A DNA stretch of 64,000 nt from assembly GCA_963724405.1 (NCBI GenBank), contig CAVRUQ010000012.1, positions 310,001 through 374,000 of the forward strand, written 5' to 3'. Shown here piece by piece: positions 24,969 through 32,315 of the stretch. The first letter of the stretch is position 1. Every line of letters starts with the position of its first letter. The notes below the pieces were generated by a model. The model was not told the DNA's origin. It saw only the letters and a list, made by a program, of their open reading frames with translations, and searched no databases. Source of the stretch: CAVQBJ01 sp963724405 (GTDB lineage Bacteria > Actinomycetota > Thermoleophilia > Solirubrobacterales > Solirubrobacteraceae). Both the position numbers and the translations under genes were made by a program.

Positions 24969-25951
24969 GCGTTCTCGCTGGCGAACGCGCCCGCGAACTC
25001 GAAGTCAAACGGCAGCTCCGGCGCCCCGGCGGCGGCCATCGCCTGACGCGTGTCCTCCGGGTGGCGAGCGTAGACCAGCAGGAAGCCACCGCCACCGGCC
25101 CCGACGAGCTTGCCACCGACGCAGCCGCTGCGACGCGCGAGCGTGTAGAGGTCGTCGATGTGTGCGTCGGTCATGCCCGGCGAGCGCCGGCGCTTGTACT
25201 CCCAATGCTCGTGCATCAGCTCGCCGTAGGCATCGAGATCGCCCTGTTCGAGCAGGGCACGACTCTGGCGGCCGAGCTCCTTGGTGCGGTGAAGGTTCTC
25301 GAGCATCGTGCTGTCGCCGGCGCGTGAGCGTTCGTCCTGGTCGGCGAGGACGCGCGAGGCCGAGCGTGCCGCGCCGGTGAAGAACAGCAGCAGTTGATCG
25401 CGCAGGCGGCGCAGCGTCGACTGATCGAGTTCGAGCGACTCGACGTCGACGCCCCCGCTCGGATGGAAGGTGTACGCGCAGATGCCGCCATGCGCCGCGA
25501 CGTACGGGTCCTGCTTGCCGACGGGTTCGGCGAGCACGTCGATCTCGATCTCGCACGCCGCCTCGGCGAGCTGGCCGGGCGTGATGGACGTGCAACGGGC
25601 ATGGGCAAGCCCCTTGAGCAGGCAGACCGCGTACGCACCCGAGGAGCCCATACCGGTGCCGGCGGGAACGTCGGCCACCGAAGCGATCTCCAGCGGACTG
25701 CCGCGCCAGTGCCGTTGCAGCGTCTCGCGCAGGATCGGGTGCTTGATCTCGGCGATCGTGTCCACCTCCTCCATCTCCGCGTACTTCATCCGGTAGCGGC
25801 GCTGGAAGACGGTGTGAGTGAGCATGTAGACGTACTTGTCGATCGCGCCCGCGACGAGGAACCCGCCGTGCTCGCGGTAGTAGGAGGGCAGGTCGGTCCC
25901 CCCGCCGCCGAGCGAGATCCGCAGCGGCGCGCGGCTATAGACGACGCTCAT
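24965..25951 (-). CDS. hddA: HddA-like GHMP sugar kinase (heptose 7-phosphate kinase)
   Basis: The 328-residue protein starts MSVVYSRAPLRISLGGGGTD, the N-terminal motif shared by HddA and other sugar-1-kinases of the GHMP superfamily. The ATP loop is AGTGMGSSGA (97-106). EPVGKQDPYVAAHGG and the C-terminal GGKLVGAGGGGFLLVYA motif complete the set. HddA phosphorylates D-glycero-D-manno-heptose 7-phosphate at C1 to the 1,7-bisphosphate, the substrate of GmhB. The assignment rests on this family plus gmhA-, gmhB- and hddC-like genes in the same operon. L-fucose or other C1 kinases of the family are the alternative. It is joined by 4-base overlaps on both sides. Confidence 0.85.
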   Translation of the reverse strand: MSVVYSRAPLRISLGGGGTDLPSYYREHGGFLVAGAIDKYVYMLTHTVFQRRYRMKYAEMEEVDTIAEIKHPILRETLQRHWRGSPLEIASVADVPAGTGMGSSGAYAVCLLKGLAHARCTSITPGQLAEAACEIEIDVLAEPVGKQDPYVAAHGGICAYTFHPSGGVDVESLELDQSTLRRLRDQLLLFFTGAARSASRVLADQDERSRAGDSTMLENLHRTKELGRQSRALLEQGDLDAYGELMHEHWEYKRRRSPGMTDAHIDDLYTLARRSGCVGGKLVGAGGGGFLLVYARHPEDTRQAMAAAGAPELPFDFEFAGAFASENA

Positions 25952-26931
25952 CGCGCCGCGACCTGGCCAACCGCGTCGCGCCAGCTGTAGTCGTTGTCCT
26001 CGAACCAGTCGAGCGTGCGCACGATCGCCTCCTTGATGGTCAGTTCCGGCGCCCAGCCGAGCGCCCGAATGCGGGCGGTGTCCAGGTGGATGAGGGGGCT
26101 GTCGCCCGTCCAGCCCCGAGCGCCGCCGGTGTGCTGCACCTCGGGGTCGACGCCCAGATACTCGGTGATGATCGCCACGGAGTCGTCGACGACGGTGGTC
26201 TGGTCGCTGCCGAGGTTGTAGGTGTGCGTCCCGGGGTCGCCCGCGTGCTGCCCGACGGCCAGCAGCATGGCCGATACGCAGTCCTGGACGTAGAGGTAGG
26301 ACTTCTCCTGGCGGCCATCGCCGAGGACGCGCAGGCGCGTCGAGTCGCGCTTCAGCGCACAGTAGAAGTCGAACACGTGCCCGTGCGTGTAACGCTCGCC
26401 GAGGATGGAGACGAACCGGAACACGACCCCGGTGAAGCCATAGCCGGCGGCGTAGGCCTGAACGAGGCCCTCTCCGGCGAGCTTGGAGGCGCCGTACAGC
26501 GAGGTCTGGGTCGGAAACGGACAGTCCTCGGGCGTCGGGAACACCTCCGGCTCGCCGTAGACCGAGCCCGTGGAGGCGAACGCGATCTGGCTGACGCCGG
26601 CGCCGCGCATCGCTTCGAGCACGTTGGCGGTGGCGATCGTGTTCTGCTCGAGGTCGCGCCGCGGCGCCTCCAGGCCGCCGCGCACGTCGGCGTTGGCCTG
26701 CAGGTGGAAGACCCAGTCGCACCCGTCGACCGCGCGGGCGAGCGCGTCGGCGTCGAGCACGTCACCCTCGACGAGCGAGGCCTGGGGATGGCGCAGCAGC
26801 TCGGCGATGAACTCGCGCCGTCCGGTGCGGAAGTCGTCGAGCACGATGACCTCGACGCCCGCGCCCGCCAACCGATCGGCGAGGGTGCTGCCGATGAACC
26901 CGGCGCCGCCGGTGATGCAGACCCGCTTCAT
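25948..26931 (-). CDS. NAD-dependent epimerase/dehydratase in the heptose operon
   Basis: From the ATG at 26931 the protein has 327 residues and begins MKRVCITGGAGFIGSTLADR (GxxGxxG). FHLQANADVRGG, ASTGSVYGEP and the catalytic TSLYGASKLAGEGL follow. The C-terminal GGARGWTGDSP motif and overall length match the epimerase at 17418-18380. In the heptose setting it could act on the nucleotide heptose, for example as a 4-epimerase or 4,6-dehydratase, or supply a hexose for the same glycan; sequence alone does not decide. Its stop overlaps the kinase start by four bases. A 76-base gap separates it from the transaldolase upstream. Confidence 0.85.
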   Translation of the reverse strand: MKRVCITGGAGFIGSTLADRLAGAGVEVIVLDDFRTGRREFIAELLRHPQASLVEGDVLDADALARAVDGCDWVFHLQANADVRGGLEAPRRDLEQNTIATANVLEAMRGAGVSQIAFASTGSVYGEPEVFPTPEDCPFPTQTSLYGASKLAGEGLVQAYAAGYGFTGVVFRFVSILGERYTHGHVFDFYCALKRDSTRLRVLGDGRQEKSYLYVQDCVSAMLLAVGQHAGDPGTHTYNLGSDQTTVVDDSVAIITEYLGVDPEVQHTGGARGWTGDSPLIHLDTARIRALGWAPELTIKEAIVRTLDWFEDNDYSWRDAVGQVAAR

Positions 26932-27007
26932 GCCCGCGGCGGCGCCAGCAGGCCGCGCGTGGCCGATCGAGAGGGGCTCGGGAGCTGGGTCCACGTCACC
27001 GGCGGCG

Positions 27008-27718
27008 CTAGAGCGTGAAGCCGGCCGCGATGGCGTCGCGGTGGAACATCTGCACGGTCTCCAGGGAGAAGACCTCGAGGTTCTTGCCGAGCGAGTCGAG
27101 CTTCTTGAGGAGATCGTGAGTCATCGTGATGACGTGACAGCCGACCTGGTCGGCCTGCACGATGTTGAGCAGCTCGCGCGGGGACGCCCAGATGAGCTCG
27201 GCGCGGGGCGCGCTCGCCATCACGCTCACCGCGTTGGCCATGATCGGGACCGGGTCGATCCCGGCGTCCGCGATGCGCCCGGCGAACACCGACAGGTAGG
27301 ACGGCGCGCCATCCTTGACGGCGGCGGTGATGAGCTCGACCTGCGCCGTCGTGAACAGCGCGGTGACGTTCACCTTGATGCCGCTCTCGGACAGCTCGCG
27401 CACGAGCGGTGCCATCGACTGTCCCGAGGTCGTCGTCACGGGGATCTTCACGTAGACGTTCTCCCCCCACGAGGCGATCAGCTTGGCCTGGCGGCGCATC
27501 TCGTCGGCGTCGTCGGCGAACACCTCGAACGAGATCGGATGCGTGACGATCCGCTCGAGCAGCCGCTGCGCGAACTCGGCGTAGTCGGTCAGGCCGGCCT
27601 TCCACATCAGCGTCGGGTTCGTGGTGAAGCCGGCGATCCGCCCGTCGGCCGCGAGGGCGAGGATGCTGTCGAGGTCGGCCCCGTCGGCGAAGATCCGTGT
27701 CGAGAGTTGATCGATCAT
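27008..27718 (-). CDS. Transaldolase / fructose-6-phosphate aldolase-like protein
   Basis: The 236-residue protein belongs to the short TalC/FSA group. It starts MIDQLSTRIFADGADLDSI, has GFTTNPTLMWKAG (the TNPTL motif, 33-37), the Schiff-base lysine in NVYVKIPVTTTSG (Lys91), and KVNVTALFTTAQ as in transaldolases. These enzymes either move a dihydroxyacetone unit between sugar phosphates, giving sedoheptulose 7-phosphate from fructose 6-phosphate and erythrose 4-phosphate, or cleave fructose 6-phosphate. A copy between gmhB and the epimerase of a heptose operon suggests that it supplies the seven-carbon precursor of the pathway. That role is inferred from position only. Confidence 0.85.
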   Translation of the reverse strand: MIDQLSTRIFADGADLDSILALAADGRIAGFTTNPTLMWKAGLTDYAEFAQRLLERIVTHPISFEVFADDADEMRRQAKLIASWGENVYVKIPVTTTSGQSMAPLVRELSESGIKVNVTALFTTAQVELITAAVKDGAPSYLSVFAGRIADAGIDPVPIMANAVSVMASAPRAELIWASPRELLNIVQADQVGCHVITMTHDLLKKLDSLGKNLEVFSLETVQMFHRDAIAAGFTL

Positions 27719-27728
27719 TGTCAGCTCG

Positions 27729-28319
27729 TCAGCGCGAGACGCTTGTGGTGAGCATGTTCGCAGCCTCGAGCAGCGTTCCCGCGACGAGATCCGGGGTGAC
27801 GCCGCCGAGCCGCTTGTGCGCGCTCGGTCTCCAGCGCACCTGGATCGTACGACAACCGGCCGCCTGACCGGCGAGCACATCGGCGTCGGTGTCGCCGATC
27901 ATCCACGAGCCGGGCAGGTCCAGGCCCAGCTCCTGGGCCAGTTCGAGCAGCATGCCGGCGGCCGGCTTGCGGCATCCGCAGCGCTCGGTCAGCGCCGGCA
28001 CGATCCCCTGCGGATGGTGCGGGCACATGCGCCAGCCGTCGATGCCCACGCCCTCGTCAGCGAGCAGCTCGAGCACGCGTCGATGGATCGACTCCAGCTC
28101 CTGCAGCGACACCAGGCCCTTCGCGGCCGCCGGCTGGTTGGTGACGACGGCGAGCGCGAACCCGGCGTCCGTGAGGCGTCGTGCGCCCTCGGCGGCCCCG
28201 GGGATGAGCCGGACGTCGGCGGCGCGGAGCGGGGATTCGTCATGGCCGCTCGACGGATCCGGCACGAGCTCGTTGAGGACTCCGTCGCGATCGAGGAAGA
28301 CCGCCCGCCGCGGCCTCAC
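27729..28319 (-). CDS. gmhB: D-glycero-D-manno-heptose 1,7-bisphosphate phosphatase (GmhB)
   Basis: The GTG at 28319 overlaps the gmhA stop by four bases and gives 196 residues, the normal GmhB size. The HAD nucleophile motif is VFLDRDGVLNE (Asp10, Asp12). VVTNQPAAAKG follows, and the zinc-binding loop diagnostic of GmhB is present as CPHHPQG and CGCRKP. Motif IV is SWMIGDTDADVLAGQAAGC. GmhB removes the C7 phosphate from heptose 1,7-bisphosphate to leave the 1-phosphate for nucleotide activation. An upstream in-frame start at 28349 is possible but would lie deep inside gmhA. The zinc loop separates it from histidinol phosphatases, its nearest relatives. Confidence 0.9.
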   Translation of the reverse strand: MRPRRAVFLDRDGVLNELVPDPSSGHDESPLRAADVRLIPGAAEGARRLTDAGFALAVVTNQPAAAKGLVSLQELESIHRRVLELLADEGVGIDGWRMCPHHPQGIVPALTERCGCRKPAAGMLLELAQELGLDLPGSWMIGDTDADVLAGQAAGCRTIQVRWRPSAHKRLGGVTPDLVAGTLLEAANMLTTSVSR

Positions 28320-28927
28320 GGGTCGCGCGTGGCACCGATCGTCTCCCAATGTCCGGCGCGCGCCGCGAGCTCGGGATGGGAGACCAGGGCATGCCAGACG
28401 AGCGCCTGGAAGGACTCCACCAGCGGTGTCTTCAGGTCCGGCGGGGGCTCGACGATGACGGCCACGTCGGCCAGCCGTGCGAGTGTGCCCTCGCGCGAGC
28501 CGACGACGCCGTAGAGGTCGGCACCGACCTCGCGGGCGAGTTCCATCGCGTTGACGAGGTTGACCGACACGTTGCGCTCGCGGGAACCGCCGCCCACCGA
28601 GAACACCAGCAGAGCGTCACGCTCCGACAGGCGCGAGACGCGAAGCCACTCGCTGAACGTGGTCTCCCATCCTTCGTCGTTCGTCCGCGCGGTGAGCTCG
28701 GAGACGTTGTCGGTCGGCGCGTAGCTCTCGAGCCGGCAGAGCTTGCGGAAGTCGTTGACCGCATGGGACGCGTGACCGGCACCACCGCCCACGCCGAGGA
28801 TGAACAGGCGCCCGCCCCGCTCTCGCACGGCGGCCAGCCCGCGCGCCATCGCGTCGACCTGGGAGGCGTCGACGGCGTCCGCCAGCGCCGCCGCGGCCTG
28901 GAAGTAACGGCGGGAATGATCCGTCAT
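28316..28927 (-). CDS. gmhA: SIS-domain sedoheptulose 7-phosphate isomerase (GmhA-like)
   Basis: The 203-residue protein starts MTDHSRRYFQAAAALADAVD. The SIS fold is marked by LFILGVGGGAGHASHAVNDFRK, NVSELTARTNDEGWE (Glu and Thr in the position of GmhA active-site residues), LVFSVGGGSRERNVSVN, and an ESFQALVWHALVSHPEL end with a His. GmhA turns sedoheptulose 7-phosphate into D-glycero-D-manno-heptose 7-phosphate. The first loop (GVGGGAGHAS) differs somewhat from E. coli GmhA, so another SIS isomerase is possible, but direct coupling to GmhB supports heptose. It is the first gene of the operon; a CAGACT box nine bases before the ATG may be its -10. Confidence 0.84.
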   Translation of the reverse strand: MTDHSRRYFQAAAALADAVDASQVDAMARGLAAVRERGGRLFILGVGGGAGHASHAVNDFRKLCRLESYAPTDNVSELTARTNDEGWETTFSEWLRVSRLSERDALLVFSVGGGSRERNVSVNLVNAMELAREVGADLYGVVGSREGTLARLADVAVIVEPPPDLKTPLVESFQALVWHALVSHPELAARAGHWETIGATRDP

Positions 28928-29000
28928 CGTGCCGCGAGTCTGCCACGAAAACCGCGAGGTCGCCTCGCCGCACCGCCGACGGCCGGCAGGCACCGTGCGC

Positions 29001-31316
29001 TCATCGCGACCGTCCGAGCGAGTACGGACAGTGCCCCTCGGCCACCTCGAGGGCGACGAGCTGCTCGCCGACGATCACCGGCGGGGGCGCGAACTCCTCG
29101 TCGGCGACCGGTGAGGGGGCGCCGGTGAACGTGATCGAGAACTGCGCGACGCGGACCGGCGCCGTCCCCGTGGCGCGGACGCACACGCGCAGGTCGCGGT
29201 GCACGAGCGAGGCGGCCACGCCGGGTTGCGGCGGGACCGCGACCGGCTCCGAGGCGAGGAACCGCACACCGACGTAGACGGGGGCGCGCGTGCCGCCGGA
29301 GACGATGAAACGCAACGGCTCGGCGGTCGCCCACGTCTGGCCGGCCGGGTCGAGCAGCGCCGAGGGCAGGTCGAAGCCGCTGTCCACGATCACGTCGAGC
29401 GGCTGGGTGCGCTGCTCGAGCGCGATCCCGCCGCTGAACGCGATCACGCGACGCGATGTCACGACGCTCGGCATGCGCGTCAGCACGTACCGGTAGTTGG
29501 GGTCGAACTGGCCTTGGTCGAGCGTGTACTGGCCGAGGTAGGCCATGGCCGCGTTGTCGCTCACGTCCCCGGGCAGCGTCGCGCGGCCGCCGCTGCGCTC
29601 CTCGGCGAGCGCGTAGACCTGCGTCTCCTCGCCCGGCGCGAAGCGCGGGCTCTCGTCGAAGCCCTCGATCTCGACCGACCCGTCGTTCGCCGGCAGGCGC
29701 GAGAGCACCGACCGGTTCGCCGAGTCGAGGAAGTAGCTGCTGTTCAGAAACCGCACGCGCTCGACGCGGGCGCGCTGCCCGACGAACACGACGACGAGCA
29801 GCAGCGCGAGCACCCCGCCCACCTGCACGCTGCGCCGGCCGGACAGCAGCAGCGCGCCGATCCCGCCGGCGACGAGCGCCGCGAGCACGGGCCCCAGAGT
29901 GAGCAGGTTGCGGTCGGTGCAGTACGAGCAGCCGTTATGCAGCGCGGTGTAGAGGGCGAGCAGCACGGAGACGGCGGCGAGGACGAGCAGCCAGCGCAGG
30001 ATGGCGAAGCGGCGCAGGCCGGCGGCGATCACGACGGCCAGCAGCGCCGGCACGACGAGCGCGAGGATGATCTGGTTCGTGGGTGCCCCGGCGAGGTTGG
30101 TGAGGTTGTAGAACTCGCGCGTCTGCAGCAGCCACCCCGGGATCACGTCGATGCCGAGGTGGTACACGGGCAGTCCGGCGAAGGACTGCGCCCCCGACAG
30201 CACCGACTCCCAGTAGCGCACATCGCGCAGGAAGGCGACCAGGTCCAGGACGATCGCCACGACGATCACCAGCGCGAGCATCCCCACTGCGCGCAGCGCC
30301 CGCTCCCGCTGCCAGCCGCGCGCGCGCAGATCGCGGGCCGCGAGCACCGCGAGCACGACCGCCGTGGCACCGACGACCGGTGGGGCGAACAGCGGATACA
30401 GCGCGATCTCTCCCGCGTAGAGGATCGCCAGCACGATCAGCGTGGGGATCCGCGGGCGCCGGATGGCGTCGGCGCCGACGGCCGCGAGCGGCAGCAGCAC
30501 GGCGAGCCCGCACAGGGCGGCCTGGCTGCCGTCGAACGCCAACTGCAGGAAGAACGCGCCGGCGAACAGGCACCCGCCGACGGTCGAGGCCCCTGTGATC
30601 ACGTGCGGGCGCCACGAGGGCCGGCCTCGCGGGGCCCCGGCCAGCTGCAGCCCGTACCGCAGGGCGGCGGTCGCACCGAGGCCGCCGGCGAGCAGGAACG
30701 CGACGAGGAACGCCTCCCAGGTATCGGTCGCCCCGAGGCCGACCAGCGCGTTGACGTTCGCCGAGAACCGGGTCGCGTCGAGGTTCTGGTCGCCCCGGGC
30801 CAGGAAGTCGGCGAGCTCGACCTCGAGGTTGTGCCAGGGCGGGAGCGCGCGCTCCTCGTCGTGGAGCGAGGTGGACGCGGCGACGTCGGTCGCCGCCACG
30901 TAGCCGTCGGCGTCCCAGACCGCGTACGACGCCGGTCCGACGGTGTGCCGCTGGTGCATCGTGTAGACGAGCGGCCCGGCCACGACGACGGCGACGAGCG
31001 CGAGCGAGGCCCAGGCGAGCCGGTGGCCGGCGGCGGCGGCCCGCAGCGCGGACCGTCCGCCGCCGATGCGGACAGCGCCGGCCAGCGAGGCCACGCACGC
31101 GACGGGCACCAGCCACGCCGTGTCGTTCGCGGCGAACGGGTAGGCGAGCGTCGTGAAGAGCGAGGTGCCCACGCACAGGCCGAGGACCGGCGCGAGCCCG
31201 ACGCGGCTGACCGCGTCGAACCGGGGGCTCAGCATCGCCGCGGGTGTCGCACCCAGGCTGGCCAGAATGGCCAGCATGAGCGCGATGCGAATGACGAGAT
31301 CGAGAAGGACGTGCAC
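29001..31316 (-). CDS. Large polytopic membrane protein of the glycan locus
   Basis: The 771-residue protein starts from a GTG at 31316. It has around a dozen hydrophobic segments in residues 5-500, then a soluble beta-rich domain of about 250 residues (from VERVRFLNSSYFLDS), presumably extracytoplasmic. A long loop after the fourth helix contains YAVWDADGYVAATDVAASTS, and other loops contain acidic and aromatic residues. The layout resembles membrane glycosyltransferases of the GT-C type or actinobacterial membrane proteins of unknown function; I cannot name the family. It is the third-largest product of the locus and shares its general architecture with the genes at 11293 and 48315, though not clear sequence identity. 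It is divergent from the FkbM-like gene. Confidence 0.75.
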   Translation of the reverse strand: MHVLLDLVIRIALMLAILASLGATPAAMLSPRFDAVSRVGLAPVLGLCVGTSLFTTLAYPFAANDTAWLVPVACVASLAGAVRIGGGRSALRAAAAGHRLAWASLALVAVVVAGPLVYTMHQRHTVGPASYAVWDADGYVAATDVAASTSLHDEERALPPWHNLEVELADFLARGDQNLDATRFSANVNALVGLGATDTWEAFLVAFLLAGGLGATAALRYGLQLAGAPRGRPSWRPHVITGASTVGGCLFAGAFFLQLAFDGSQAALCGLAVLLPLAAVGADAIRRPRIPTLIVLAILYAGEIALYPLFAPPVVGATAVVLAVLAARDLRARGWQRERALRAVGMLALVIVVAIVLDLVAFLRDVRYWESVLSGAQSFAGLPVYHLGIDVIPGWLLQTREFYNLTNLAGAPTNQIILALVVPALLAVVIAAGLRRFAILRWLLVLAAVSVLLALYTALHNGCSYCTDRNLLTLGPVLAALVAGGIGALLLSGRRSVQVGGVLALLLVVVFVGQRARVERVRFLNSSYFLDSANRSVLSRLPANDGSVEIEGFDESPRFAPGEETQVYALAEERSGGRATLPGDVSDNAAMAYLGQYTLDQGQFDPNYRYVLTRMPSVVTSRRVIAFSGGIALEQRTQPLDVIVDSGFDLPSALLDPAGQTWATAEPLRFIVSGGTRAPVYVGVRFLASEPVAVPPQPGVAASLVHRDLRVCVRATGTAPVRVAQFSITFTGAPSPVADEEFAPPPVIVGEQLVALEVAEGHCPYSLGRSR

Positions 31317-31449
31317 GGCGTGGAGAAGGCCGGTCGACGAAGGCGCATCCCGCCCGGCGAAGGTCGAGCAGCATACCGTCGTCGGCCGCGGCTCGGCGGC
31401 GGCGGCGCCGGGCGGAGCCGGTCAGATCGCGACGCAGGCCCCGGCCGTC

Positions 31450-31457
31450 TATACGCT
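31450..31457 (+). promoter_or_regulatory. Possible -10 box of the FkbM-like gene
   Basis: It reads TATACGCT, which contains TACGCT (31452-31457), ending six bases before the ATG at 31464. No Shine-Dalgarno sequence is present, which fits leaderless initiation. Confidence 0.35.
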
Positions 31458-31463
31458 GTCGCC

Positions 31464-32282
31464 ATGGAAGGACCCGGCGAGACGGACCGCGGGCTGTTCC
31501 AGGCACTCGACGAGCTCTCCCGGCGCCACGAGCGCAGCTCCGGGGCGACCGGCACCCTGACGCGCCACGAGCTGCGGTGCTTCAGCCAGAACGGCGAAGA
31601 TGGGGTTCTCGCCGAGATCCTCGCGCGGATCGGCCGGCGGCAGCGGTTCTTCGTCGAGTTCGGCATCGAGAGCGGGCGCGAGGGCAACTGCGTGTTCCTG
31701 GCCGACGTCGTCGATTGGCGCGGCGCGTTCATCGAACCCGAGCCGGACATGTACGCGCGGCTCGCGGCGAAGTACGAGGGCTCGCGCCTCGTGCGCACCC
31801 TCAACGAGCCCGTCACCCACGAGAACGTCCAGCGACTGTTCACGAACCTGGATGTGCCCGAGGACCTCGACGTGCTCTCCATCGACGTCGATGGCCAGGA
31901 CTACTGGATCTGGGACGCGGTCACCGCGTACCGACCGAGCGTCGTCGTCGTCGAGTACAACTCCGCGCTGCCCGTCGAGCGCGCCCTCACGCAGCCTCGG
32001 GGCGCACAACAACGCTGGGACGGGACGAGCTACTTCGGCTCGTCGCTCGGTGCCCTCGAGCGGCTGGCGGCCGAAAAGGGGTACGCCCTCGTTCACACCG
32101 AGCTGGCGGGCGTCAACGCCTTCTTCGTCCGCGCCGACCTCGCTCGCGAGCGCTTTCCCGAGGCCGGCGAGGTTCCGCGGCGCACCGCGCCGAACTACTT
32201 CCTTCGCGGCGTCGGCCACCCTCCGGATCCGGCCCGCCGCCCCTACCTCGACCTCGACACGGGGACGATGGTGGCCCACTGA
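31464..32282 (+). CDS. FkbM-like methyltransferase-fold protein
   Basis: The 272-residue protein starts MEGPGETDRGLFQALDEL. It contains CFSQNGEDGVLAEILAR, RFFVEFGIESGREGNCVFLA, AFIEPEPDMYARLAAKY and DLDVLSIDVDGQDYWIWDAV. These correspond in order to the FkbM start, SAM motif I, motif II and the signature helix, but motif I has E-F-G-I-E-S-G in place of the usual D-x-G-A-N-x-G. The protein may therefore be a divergent methyltransferase, or a relative that no longer binds SAM in the standard way. Residues 200-272 end in a Pro/Arg-rich tail. It stands alone, convergent with the long glycosyltransferase gene. Confidence 0.72.
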   Translation: MEGPGETDRGLFQALDELSRRHERSSGATGTLTRHELRCFSQNGEDGVLAEILARIGRRQRFFVEFGIESGREGNCVFLADVVDWRGAFIEPEPDMYARLAAKYEGSRLVRTLNEPVTHENVQRLFTNLDVPEDLDVLSIDVDGQDYWIWDAVTAYRPSVVVVEYNSALPVERALTQPRGAQQRWDGTSYFGSSLGALERLAAEKGYALVHTELAGVNAFFVRADLARERFPEAGEVPRRTAPNYFLRGVGHPPDPARRPYLDLDTGTMVAH

Positions 32283-32315
32283 CCCGCGGGCCGTGGCGCA
32301 GCGCTTACGCAGCGC

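Noticed and set aside
29199..31463. Very long open frame on the plus strand running antisense to the membrane protein gene and into the FkbM-like gene
   Set aside because: The codons before 31464 give a Gln/Arg/Gly-rich product with no domain. It is an antisense frame kept open by high GC, and the opposite strand encodes a clear membrane protein.
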